From: Sthenelais limicola
Taxonomy: Eukaryota; Annelida; Polychaeta; Phyllodocida; Sigalionidae
Direction of reading: 5' to 3'
Assembly (NCBI GenBank): GCA_942159475.1
Contig: OW804095.1
Location: 70,398,773 to 70,462,772, forward strand
DNA length: 64,000 nt
The notes under the pieces were generated by a model. That model had not been told where the DNA came from. It worked only from the letters and a program-made list of their open reading frames with translations, and made no database searches. Positions 38,468-50,316 of this stretch are shown in pieces (the first letter of the stretch is position 1; every line of letters starts with the position of its first letter). The position numbers and the translations under genes are program-made.

Positions 38468-39149
38468 TTTTAACTTCCCAACATATTTTGATTTTATTAT
38501 TATACCAAAGAGCATAGTCAATGAATAAAAAAAAACAGATCATAAGAGTTGCTAGGGTCAAGGCGCAATGGTAAAATAAGTTTAAACTATGTTTGACACA
38601 ATATTTTTTATTCATTTCCAGTATTTTATTGGGCCTCCCTTAATTTTTCTTCATTTTTAAGGCCCTAAAATCCAGTTTGTTTACCCCCATGCCTAAATTC
38701 GTAGGAAAAATTATGTAAACTTGTAGGGGGTATTTCTGATGTATTTCAGGCGGGCGGACACAATAAAACTCTTAAAAAATGTCTCCAATCATTTTTTCAC
38801 ATTCAAATAAGCAAAATACGATTTTAGGGTCAAATGACGACCAAATGGTGGATTTGTTCGTATATGGAGCGAATGGAAATGAAGACCTAGATGCATGTAA
38901 TATACCAAACGCATAAAGTTACATTACCTGCTATTTTATTTCCCATATATGGAAATCCCGTCCCGTCCCGTCCTTGACCAGGGGCCAGACTATCATCTAC
39001 CGCAAAGCGTCATCTACCCCAAAGTGGGCCACCAAACATCCCCACATATTACGACAACCTATGTAGCAGACCCGCGGTCACCCATTACGTCACGTCATGC
39101 CTCACTGCTCATGTCTCCCTGCAACCTGAGTTAGTGGTCTCCACCATAT

Positions 39150-39935
39150 AGGCTTATGTAACCCTCAGTAGCTTCAACACCTTTCCCTGCACTTTGTATG
39201 ACTGACTGGTATCTTTGCATCTCTCCTCTTCCATTCTCTTTCCTCCCCCTTCCCCTCTCCTTCTGTGACCTTCTCTCTCTCCTTTCTTATATGGTGATAA
39301 TGACTGGAGAGCCCTGTTTGTATTGTATTGTATAATATTGTATTATATTATAATATTATCTCATGTTTGTTACGCTCACTTATATAATTATAATTATATT
39401 ACTCTTCATCTGTCATGATCTGTGAAGCTTTCTGGAAGTAAATCCGATGCTTTCCTCAACCCTACTATGTAAAATAAGGTTTTCAACTAACTAATACAGT
39501 ACATATTAGTTGCCTATTACTGAATCGCATACTTATAAATTTCTTTTGTGATCTATGTGAGCATTATGAAAGTATATCAAATGCAGTTTACTCACGAGTT
39601 ATTTTATATTACTCAAAACAAATTGTTCTATACAGCCAATAAAGTATATTATTGGAAAAATGTTTGTATATTTAAACACCTGATAGTTGTAGATCCATCA
39701 GATATTTCTCTCATCTCGCTTCATTTTATATTTTAATTTTATACTTTCTATTTTTATATCTTTATCCTATATTTAACCCTAGCCTCAGTCGTATACAGTA
39801 AAAAGGCCTTCTAAAGTAATGGTAACTGTCGGCAGAAATGGAATTAACTTTTCATATAGACATGTGACCTTTTTGTCACTTCTTTGTATCTTAAATAGGC
39901 AAATAAAAGATTTTCTTATCTTATCTTATCTTAAC
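39150..39935 (+). mobile_element. LINE 3'-end-like fragments with pentanucleotide tails
   Basis: Two tail-like microsatellites, GTATTGTATTGTA at about 39,320 and TTATCTTATCTTATCTTA at 39,912-39,932, each end a stretch resembling LINE 3' untranslated DNA. The second is preceded by AATAAAAG. Short (5-mer) repeat tails are typical of CR1/L2-type elements. No RT frame is left. Confidence 0.35.
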
Positions 39936-42917
39936 CTATATATATATATATATATATAGCCCCAGGGTAAAGTTTCCTGACCATTTGTCAAATATTTTCC
40001 ACATATATTGTTCATATGCTTATGGTTCATATGCTTAGAATGCTCAGGTACTAAGTTGTGAAAGATGAATAATAATAATAATTTTTTTAAAGACCTTACT
40101 ACCCCCGACATAGGCACCCTGAGATTTTAGCCATTTTGGGCAGTCAAATTAATATCTCCAAATTTAAAAAAAACTTCCAGTAAATTGTCAGATTCCTATA
40201 AGAAGTAGAAACACAACTGCCTCTACAATCCAAATGCCGAAGGCACTTGTGTAAAGTAAATATGTTTCGGGGGTCTATTCATTCCTAACCCACGCGAATG
40301 TCAACAAGGTTTCACAACGTCACCAGTGAGAGTCACCAATAATCTTGGTCTGTTCTTCTATTGGTGTAAAAGCGCGACATCGTCCAAATTATTCATTTTG
40401 GTGCATGTACAAAGGAATCCCACAATTGCTGATTCCGGTGATTACGTAACACATCTTTCATCTTCCTATTCCTAAACTTACGGAATCCTCGATGAAACGT
40501 TCTTAGGTTAGCAGTGCACTATTATTATATTATGAGGCTAACAAATTCCATTGTTAATCCCTTTCACTTCAAATTTCCGGTGACTCAAGAAAACGTATTG
40601 GGTTCTCCAATTTTCTTATTTCTATTATTGTTGGCTACTGTGGCGACTTAATGAATTACTGTGAGGGTTACTTTACCAATCCCATTTCCGTTATTATACT
40701 TCTCGACCTCGCATATATTCTCCTCCTTATTGGCCGACTGTATTATATATATATATTATATCAAGAATCACAGAACTTAGCAAGAACGCGCAAGCATTTA
40801 AAATACCCTAAAAGGCGCAGAAATTAGAAACAACCTGTGGCCTGAGATACTAACAACCTCTTAGTGGCAAATGAATAAATAAGAATGGGAAGGGCTTTGA
40901 ACCATAGAAAGCTCTTAGGGTGGCGGACGGCAAAAGCCACTACAAGGCATGAGGGTGATCCATCATAAAATCTAACTTTTCATCCAATATTTGTTATCGG
41001 ATAATCAGACCTTTTCCAACATCCAGCGAGTCCTATAGCTTAACCCTTGCCAAAGAATGAAGTCAATTTCAAATGTACCATGAAGAAAGACTAGGGAAGT
41101 GTTTTTTCTAAAATGTATAACAGTATTGGGAAGAAATGTAATTCAAATTGTGATATTTGTGCATCCCTTTTCCAACAATGTACAATGGTCGTAACTATGA
41201 CAAATATGCTCACAAATGTAGAACCATTGCCTTTGAATTCTCAGTTTGACAGCATGATGGAGGGCCCTGAGTTAGAAACTTTTTAAAGGGTGGGATGGAT
41301 CCTGATCAACCCAACTCTAAACTTGAGTTTTATTTCTAATATGTATGTATGCGCTAGAGTTATTTTAAATAAAATGGCAACGCAAATGTGAGAGATGACA
41401 ACAAACAGAGAGACAGGAATGAACACCGGAAGTTTCAAATAGAAATGTATGAATAACTGATAATAATCTACGAGGAGAAAAACTACTTGTCTGTTAATTA
41501 ATGACAGGTTTCAACGAAACTTCTTGTTGATCCTAGCTTTAAATCTAAAATGATTATGCCAATGATATAATGGGGTAAAATATAATTATTCAAAATAAAG
41601 GAATATCTTTCATTAGTTCGGTCTTAACTGTTTGATTTGAAAAGCAATGGTAATTTTGGGGTAATTTATTCGACAACATTGCTTAAAACCTTTGGTGGAA
41701 TCTCAAGGTTTTAAGTGCCAACCTGGCAATTCTGGAAAAGAATATTAGACGTTTCTTATTGTTACTAATGTGGGTAAATTTATACAGCATTCAATTATAA
41801 ATATGTCGTACAGGGCAACTTTAAAGCAATGTTGTGGACAAATACAGCTGCCTCACCAAAGAAGCACAAAATAAAATTAAAATTAAAAATGTATGATCCA
41901 AATAAATCATTTCGGGCTCCACCATAGTATAGGTTACAAATTTGTGGAACGGCTATAAATATTTCATTGTATATACAAGCACTTGCCCAGTAAATGCGAA
42001 GCGAATATGAAAAAAGTGGAAAGTTTAATCGAAAAGTAAACAAATATATATATATTTTCCACATACATTGGAAAGGTTATTTATAGATTTCCGATATATT
42101 TCATGTACTATCCATTTTTCTAGAAAGTTCATAAACATAAAACCATTATTTTTAAGGAAAATATAATCATTTGCTATTTCCATCTCTAATACCACGATCT
42201 ATGCTTGCAAGCACCCTCCTATCAGAGCAAAATCAATTTTACAACATATCCCATCACGAGAAATATTTTTCACAGTCAAATATTGAATGCAGATTTCTTT
42301 TGAAAGAAATGAAACACTGGGCGGAATATGAGAAATCCATCGACTTCTAATAATGTGTAAAAAGGGAATGACGTGCCATGGGAGACTTGCCCGATAGTAT
42401 TTCTTGATGTGTTGACAATCCACGTAAAAGATATCAATCCCAGTTTGCCCCAGTAATAGATTGCATGTCAAATAGATAGGCACAAAGCCTCCAGATAGAC
42501 AGATATCTAAATAATACACAGCCCTATTAATCCGAGCTATTCAGAAAAATACCCGGAGCAATCCCTTGAGGAGACTATCTGTCCAGCCCCAGTTCACATT
42601 GCAAGTCCGATGTATTAATTTGATAACAGATCCTAGATGAGGCGAGATTTGGCGCGGTATTAAACGGTCATACAATCAGATGTGAATCGTTACATAGGCT
42701 ATTATGTATTCGTTTACTACGGTGCTTTAATATGCCGACCGTATAGTAGTTCCATATGTTGTGCTTGGTACCTGATATTAGCCTACCCTTCCATCTCAAT
42801 TGTACATTCGATATCATCAAACATTTAAGATAACTAAAGATGTTCCAATGAGAAATGTTATAAAAGAAATCCACCCATGGAATCTTCAGCTAATCGACTA
42901 ATATAAAACTAACGTAA
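39936..42917. other. AT-rich non-coding DNA, no gene seen
   Basis: (TA)n tracts at about 39,939-39,958 and 40,741-40,761. No supported coding frame. Confidence 0.5.
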
Positions 42918-42953
42918 CAAAGAGCTTATATCTAATTAGATATAAGCTCTTTG
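42918..42953. repeat. Perfect 36-bp palindrome
   Basis: CAAAGAGCTTATATCTAA is followed immediately by its exact reverse complement with no spacer (centre at 42,935/42,936). Flanks do not continue the symmetry. It could extrude as a cruciform or mark the junction of a small inverted duplication. Confidence 0.9.
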
Positions 42954-45900
42954 CTACTAACTAAGGTAATATATTGTTCAGCTGCCAAATAACAGTTTTT
43001 GTTAAAGAAAACTGTTTATCAAAAAGAAAGGAAACCGTTATGGCTATGTATGTATGGTAATGTTCAACATCAAACAGTCATTACTGTATGACAGATAATC
43101 AAACAAGAATCTCAAAACCTAAAGCAGACGCTGAAAATGCTACAGCATTGAAGCTCCCAAAAGGCCTTAGCACCTCCAATTCCATTGCTGCCGCCATATA
43201 GGGAAAAAATGCTGGTGCGTATTTGATCGGGTAATATTGGCTGAAACCTTCTAGTGACCACTAGCTAAATCTATCCGACTCCCTCGGGCATAAGGAGTAG
43301 AGAACAAAAAACAACAACAAAAATATGGGCAAGTCCCATGGCTGTCAGAAAGAGAAGTGGTTTCAGTATATTACAACAATGACGGGGAATATGATGGGTG
43401 GAGCTTGCAAGTGCAAGGGAAAAAACCCGCAGCAAAGTCCCAAATCTGGATAAACTACTAAGCTCATTTGAGATTGTTCTCCATCAGTTTCCAGTCATTT
43501 AATACTGCAATTGGACTGGCGATTAAGAGTCCTTCATATATTTACATTCATAACCCTGTTCACGATAGCCAGTTTCCGAATGAGCAACAGCCAATTGATT
43601 CCATATCGTCATTAAAGTTGTTTGGCACGCCTTGATCGTAGCAACATTTAAAAGAAGGAAAAGGGGGGATAAGTGTCAGTGTAATCAACATGTAGGCAAT
43701 CGATAAAGTACATTAACACTGAAGCAAGCATTGAGACGATTTGTCATCAAATCGGGCAATAAGAGGTCTCCGTCACGGAAGCGCCTCCTCTATAGCCTTT
43801 CAGTGTTGGAACTGTATTAGTCAGCCATTATTGGAACCATTCCAGTGTGGACATATTGAAACCTGGCATGACAAGGCAATCAATTAAAAAGATAAATATT
43901 GATTCATTTAGCCATTTATGAATATATTGCATGACATAATCAGTATTTCCCCCATCAAGCACTTATGTACCTGTACATACATGATAGTTTTGCTTGTAGG
44001 ACGACCTGTAGTAAGAGGGTTTTAACTGCCCGTTCAAGTGTTTGCAAATGTCATGAATTACAAACGACATGTGAAGTTGCGTGGCACGTCCAATCCAGGT
44101 AAATAAAGCATCCTGTGGAACATTCAGTTCTTTCGTTGCATTACAATATTATAACATCTTCAGCACTCTATGGTGGATTGACACAAAATAAATTTATAAT
44201 TGGCTTTACATTTTATTGTGAGATAAATGAAAGAAGAGCGTTTCTGCTGAAAGGAAAATACCGTTTAGAAGTAAATGGGTTTAAAAAGGGTCTACAACGA
44301 GCTGATTCAGGCATGCCACAGGACACTTAAGACCTGGACGTACCCAGTATTTATAAGCAACACTAATGCACGTATATCTCTCAACGGAGTGTGTTTCATT
44401 AGCTTTTACTCAATGACTTGAGTTAGTGCGAGGCAGACAAATGTACACTTTCTTTTCCTTGAGTACTTTTTTATCATCAGTATTGGATGTCTCCCAGCTG
44501 GGCACAATAAAAGGAAAATTCTAGACCATCAGGCAATAAGCGCTGTGTGTACATTTGAAATATCCTCGGCTAAGATCAAAATATATCTTCTTTAAATCCT
44601 TTCTGGTGCAAATTGGCCCTCTGCAAATAAACCAAATGTAAAAAGTAACTTTTTTTTATGCACGGACGAATTCTGACTGCTCAGGAGGCCTATTATAGAT
44701 GTCAGCGAACCATTCAATACCCAATGCACCTGGAGCTATTCGGTCGCAAAAATGACCTCTTAAACGAGCAAAGGATAAAACTTTCAGAGCCGTGGCCTCT
44801 TAGGACCCCACATCTTCACCGTAGTTCTCATCACGACCACCATACTGGAGGCGCTGTTATCTGTCAGAGACCACGTGACCTGCGGATCTACATACATCCT
44901 ATATCGGGTCATCAAGGTTGATTAAAAATAGGACAAAAAATTAGCCCCGGGTCAGCGTCCCCACCATCCTCAAGAGGACAGCTATTTCAATAGCCCCATA
45001 TTAGGCAAGTTATTGATCTTGCTCGCCCATAAGTGATTTAGAATTTATCTTGGGGACCTTTTATAGTCCTTAATCATGGACTGTCCAAGAATTGCTCCAA
45101 TATCGCCCAGACGGAGCTGTCCCTTGGACGTGGCTTTGAGAGAAAACACTAGACAAGGAGGAGACAATGCCATGGTAAAGGAGACGCGGGCAGGACGTAA
45201 ATCTTCCTGACGATGCTTCATAAAACGGTCGCCTTAGGGGAAATTAAAGGGTTAAAATTCGGTCGTCAATACATAGGGTAACATTCGAGAATCGTACCAC
45301 GGATATAAGCGCATTTGCTAACACAAGACTGGATAATAGTTCTCTCAAAACCTTTACAATTTATTAGAGTTCATGTAAGATCTGCCTTTTGATATAAAAC
45401 CTGAATGTGGTGGCGTAGATTCCTTGTAGTTTGTAATGGTCAGGAGAACTTTGGAAATGAGCAATTCAAGAACATCAATATTATTTACCCAACAACAGTA
45501 CGCCTACATATAAGCCAAACCACCTGCAAGCATCCTTTCAGATTCGTTTCTATCGTAGTTGACTGTTACAGTATTCAAAAGGATATCTATGGTACTATTT
45601 GGGTCTATAACCGCCAACTTCTATCAAACTTGGAAGCAGAACTCCATGCAAGTTAAGTCCTTCTTTGTCCAAGCCATGCTAGTATTCCCTGTGGAACGGT
45701 TGGAACGAATCTACAAATATTTCCTATTCATAACAGATTACACAATTATAAGCTACATCTTACGCGACCCGTGGCATATCATCCTATTTTGCCCAATATC
45801 CAAACGATGTACTATATATATATAGACTACAACTATATAGGAAGAATATTTTATTATCCCAATATCTTAAGATCCCTTCCGAGTTCTTAAGACCAGGGGA

Positions 45901-47677
45901 AAGAATTATATTGTTTTTTGCATGCACTCACAGTCCAAGCTGTATGGAAGTTATGGGTGCACAGAGGACAATGACAAAGGATTTGTTCAGATCCTCGCTT
46001 CCATGTCCCCGTACTACTCCGGATGCGACTATACAACGTAAAGGGGTAGGTAATAGAACACCCGGGAGAACCATTGGCAAGTGGTACCTTCAATACTTTT
46101 CTAGTCCCTTAGTAATCCAAGGCTGGCCAGACTATTGCCATCAAGGTGACTGGTTTGTTCCCACGAGTCCTGGGATAGAACCCGAGTAGAAATAAACAAG
46201 GGCGATAATGAGTGTCCAGGGATATAGAGAGTTAGCGCTGTCCACGTGCAGTCCACTGGATTTCTCAGTACATGAACAAGGGTGATAATAGATGTCCCAA
46301 TACCAATCACATTGTCACTTAAGCTAATCAAAAGCACGAGGTTATATGCCCGTGAGAGAATAGACTTAGAGTGTCCGGCTCTTAACCGGAAGAAGTAATG
46401 GGAATTGGGATCATTGAAGGACAAGGAAGCCATAGAACGAGATGAGTTGCAGTGAGCATAGATTCAGGATTGCCTTTAGAATGCATATTTAAAATATGGG
46501 CTTCAGATCTGACACCCTGCTGACAAATGTTAGTTGTCCCAACTACCATAATCCCCGCCAGTTAACACAAAACATCACTCAAAACAAAAATAAATACTCT
46601 TGAAAAAACACTGAATCCCTGGAAGAGTAGACTAATGAATGGCCTAAGATGAGGGAGGGGGGGGGGGGCTAATTTGCTTTAAATACTAAATATTATACAC
46701 ATTTAAGTCTCTACTTTGAACAGTGCAGCGGATATAACAATCTTAGGCAGAACCTAAAAGGATTAATAACCTCTATTACTGGTCTGCTGGTGCTGGTGCA
46801 GAGTTAACACCAGCCGTCCGTTTATAAAGTTATATTATGACGGACTGGTAAAAGTATAATATCGGACAGTTTTGTGCTTGTTTCACACATAAATAAAGCA
46901 ACAACCACAAAGCCACAATGAGGAATTTGGGGTTGACTAAACGAAATAAATCCCTTCCTTCATACAGCCCTCAGCTGCTGTGTGTGATATGTGCATTATC
47001 ATCGACAACAAACTCGGACTTATAGTTGCCCACGATGATCTATTTCTTTAATATTGCACTTCAATTCATGTGGACATGACCAATAGCATATCCTCATACG
47101 AACGCAGCAGATGTTAGTATTAATCCGAACTACAAAACACCCACACCCATTTGACAACAGTGGAACAAACAATAAATCCACACAGCATTAAGATACAAAA
47201 AAAAACTTGAGGAAGTAGAAGTAATTATCAAAGCTTTTCTTTCATCTCTAACAGAGAAGACTAGCGCTTTAGAACTAATGAGTACATAAGTTGCTTATTA
47301 ATCAGAGAAGGTGGAATTCAATTCAGAACTCAAAGTAATAGCGTTCTCTGATATACTCTGAAGTGATGGGCGGGCATTGATTTCTCCCCTTTGGTATATT
47401 CCTCTGGTTACCCCTCATACACCAGAAGCAAATGATCAATGCAATCTTGAACATAAATCAGGGATTTCTATTCCTTAGAAGAGACTATGTGACTGAGAAC
47501 CTAGGACAATGTTCCGATTGTTCACCCCTCATAAGCAGCATTAGGATTATTGTTCTTCTCAGTAGTTCGTGTAAAGAAGCCATTTGTGCCCAACAGACCA
47601 GAATCTGAATTTTGAATCTGGAGAGTAAATTTCATATTGGATATATGCTTAATATGATTGGTCCTTATTTTGATGCA
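42954..47677. other. Non-coding DNA, no gene seen
   Basis: Frames up to 110 codons exist but none has a recognisable domain. A long G-run lies at about 46,652-46,669 (G-quadruplex-capable). Confidence 0.5.
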
Positions 47678-47704
47678 TATATATATATAATATATATATA
47701 TAGT
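47678..47704. repeat. (TA)n microsatellite at the left end of repeat X copy A
   Basis: Alternating TA directly before ACTAGCGAAGTACCC. All three X copies sit against TA-rich DNA. Confidence 0.75.
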
Positions 47705-47730
47705 ACTAGCGAAGTACCCGTCCTCCGGAC

Positions 47731-49455
47731 AGTCAATTCAATTCAATTCAAGAATTCTTTATTGCTGATATTATTAGCACAGTCACCAGTGATGAGATCC
47801 AAGAGAGTGTGTTTATGGTTTAGGCAGGTCTAAAGGGCGACAAGGTTTTTTCCGTGTATTTTTTAAATGCATGTTTGTCCTCAATTTTATGAGCATCAGT
47901 ATGGAGTTCATTCCATCTTTTTTGGCATTTATAGATCATTGAGTTATTAATTTTTGATAATTTTGAGGTTAGGACTAAAAGGTTTTTTCTACCAGGGGCA
48001 TGGCTCCTGGTGGCTAGTTTTTGTTGTCTAAATTGTCTTGGTTTTGTGCGAGGTAAAAGGACATGTCCAGTATGTGTTTATCCCTACGTGCCTGTAGGGG
48101 CCAGATATTTAGTGTTCTATGTTCTTTGTCAACGTTCTCATATTTTGTTTTATTGACAATTATTCTGAGGGTTCTATTCTGTTGTGATTGTAATTTCTGT
48201 AGCAATGATTTGGGGGCCGAGTCATATATAAAGTCGCAGAAGTCTAAATTTGGAAGAATGGCCATTTTATATAAATCATGTTTGGCCTTGGTTGTTAATG
48301 AGTCTCTCGCCCTGTAGAGCAGCCTGATTTTTGCATTGACTAAATTCATGTCCTTGGCAAGGGACATTTGTTTTTTCAGTGCCGAATGGGTGAGGGCGAA
48401 TGACATGATTTTACATTTTGTTGTGTTAAGTGATAATCTGTTTACTGTACACCAGGAGTGTACATTATTCAGGTCTTGTTGTAGGTTGTCATGTAGGTCA
48501 TTGGTGTCTTTATTGTTGTAAAATAGTACAGTGTCGTCCGCATAGTGCTGGATATGAGCGTGTTTGACCACAGAGTGGAGGTCATTGATGTAGATTGTAA
48601 AAAGTATCGGGCCAAGTATTGTCCCCTGGGGTACTCCATAGGTGACCGTACCCTCCTTAGAATTTAGACCATTTAGCTGTACAATTTGTTTTCTATCCGA
48701 CAGGTAGTTTTTGAACCAGAGCTGTTCCATACCCTGTATTCCATAGACTGCCAGTTTGTCCAGAAGAATCTGATGGTGAACTATATCAAAGGCTTTACTA
48801 AAGTCCAGAAATACTGTTTTATTCATGAATTTGTTATTTAGATCTGTGTAGATTTTCTGTAAAAAATCGGTTTGGGCTTGTTGTATTGAGTGGTCTGATC
48901 TGAATCCATATTGTGTTTTGTTAAAAAGTAGGTTCGATTCAAAATGGTTATTGATTTGCCCTTGTACTGTTTTTTCTAATATTTTTGTTGGCAGGGAGAT
49001 ACAAGATATGGGTCTGTAGTTATTACATGACATTTCCTCCCACGATTTATATATGGGGAGACTCTGGCTACCTTGAAAGAGGAAGGGACATTTCCCAAAA
49101 GCAATGACAGATTGATGATGTGTGTGAATTGATTACATAGTGATAATAAACATGATTTCAATATCTTTGAGGGTAAGTATTCAATCGCAGAGTTCTTAGT
49201 TGCGTCCATTTTTGCGATTATTTTGCGAACTTCCGGAGGGGAGACTTCGCTGAACTTAAAGACAGGATTATTTGGGGAGTCTGGGTTTTCCATGTAGGAC
49301 AGTGGATTTGTTGGACTATGTGGGATTTTGCTGGCTAGGCTGGAGCCGACATTTAAGAAGAAGTTATTGAAGGCATCTGGGACTTCAGACGGGTCTAACA
49401 TTTGGTTATCTTTTTCGATATTTATTGTTGTAGATTTTTTAGTTTTCTCAGGGCT
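47731..49455 (-). mobile_element. 5'-truncated CR1/L2-like LINE
   Basis: A reverse transcriptase region followed by a 3' untranslated region that ends in AATAAAGAATTC and (TTGAA)n repeats on the minus strand (plus strand 47,732-47,752). A short tandem tail is characteristic of the CR1/L2 group. The 5' side stops just before the RT core, leaving no endonuclease domain. It is inserted inside repeat X copy A. Confidence 0.8.
47832..49455 (-). pseudogene. Broken reverse transcriptase of the CR1/L2-like LINE
   Basis: The first piece (to about 49,056) covers the region before the fingers (FNNFFLNVGSSLASK). A one-base frameshift at about 49,055-49,060 leads into the main piece with NNYRPISCISL, VFLDFSKAFDIVHH (motif A), YGVPQGTILGPILF (motif B) and the catalytic YADD box (motif C). 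After motif C the usual stretch of about 40 residues before the thumb is missing, so there is also an internal deletion. A second frameshift near 48,012 precedes a C-terminal piece ending at a TAA near 47,832. The active-site Asp residues are present, but two frameshifts and the deletion make it inactive. The first 15 or so codons of the upstream frame come from repeat X, not from the LINE. Confidence 0.85.
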
Positions 49456-49489
49456 CCACCTCTTCTGTCTCTCATACCTGTTTTTCTTT

Positions 49490-49730
49490 CCCAACCCCAT
49501 CTCCGATTCCCACCCTCCCTCCCCTCTTCCTCCTCCCTTTCTCTCCCCCTTCCCCTACATCCCCACCCTCTCCCTTTTCTCCCTCTCCTTTACCTCCCCT
49601 CTCTTATTTCCCCACCCTCTCCCTTTTCCTCACTCTCCCCTCCTACAACCTCTCCCTCCCCTCCCCCTCTCCAATACCCCCACCCTCTCCCACCCCTCTT
49701 CTTCACTCTCCCACTCCTCTGCATGTAGTG
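49490..49730 (+). repeat. Polypyrimidine (CCCTCTCC)n tract of repeat X copy A
   Basis: Almost pure C/T on the plus strand. The Pro/Leu/Ser-rich frames over it are compositional artefacts. Confidence 0.9.
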
Positions 49731-49973
49731 GCAAATGACGTAGTATCTCACAGGGGCTTTCCCAGGCTATAAATAGAGTGTGTAGATCCCAATTTTGAAA
49801 AAGGCTTCAAAATCACATATTCACCCCAGATACCTTCACAAAACACATAATTATAATACACCTCAACACATGTAGACACCAAAAAGACATGTAGAGACCA
49901 AAAAGACAGGTGGGGAGATTACAGATTCCCAGAACATGCATGACAAAAAACCCTTTGAGAGCTTTATATATTA

Positions 49974-50195
49974 GATACTGGTCTTACACAGAAACGGGTA
50001 AATGCATTTGATGTATTTAGAGGAAATTAAATCAAATTAAATCTAATAACAAGTAACAAATTATGGGCATCCATGCCAAGTCAATCTGCGGTTGGCAAGT
50101 ATGCGAGTAATAATCAATTGTAATTCTAAGTAATTAGTGATATTGAATGAAAGATTGAAAATTATTGAATAGACGAGAGCAGTGGTGACACTTGA
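49974..50195. other. Short AT-rich spacer between X copies A and B
   Basis: About 220 bp separating two X copies in opposite orientation (ends facing each other). Nothing else recognised. Confidence 0.5.
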
Positions 50196-50316
50196 TAATA
50201 TATAATATATAATAAACGTGAAACGGTGATTCTTTGTCGGTTATGTTCTTGGAATCTGTCATGTTTCCAGTTGTTATTCGGCTCTGTACAGTTCCATCAT
50301 TCGAGGACGATATATA

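Larger units (their letters stand above)
47705..49973 (+). mobile_element. Repeat family X, copy A, split by a CR1/L2-like LINE
   Basis: The left end ACTAGCGAAGTACCC plus the stem CCGTCC-TCC-GGAC(GG) lies at 47,705-47,730. The rest resumes at about 49,456 with CATACCTGTTTTTC, a long pyrimidine tract, AAATGACGTAGTATCTC, a canonical TATAAATAG box, GGCTTCAAAATCACAT, and the right end GCTTTATATATTA (about 49,973). The same order occurs in copies B (minus, 52,579-50,196) and C (56,454-57,187). No coding capacity is seen. The family is unclassified; the TATAAATAG box suggests it may carry its own Pol II promoter. Confidence 0.8.

Noticed and set aside
49328..49738. Pro/Leu/Ser-rich frames of 108-136 codons
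   Set aside because: They lie over the polypyrimidine tract of repeat X copy A and are compositional.
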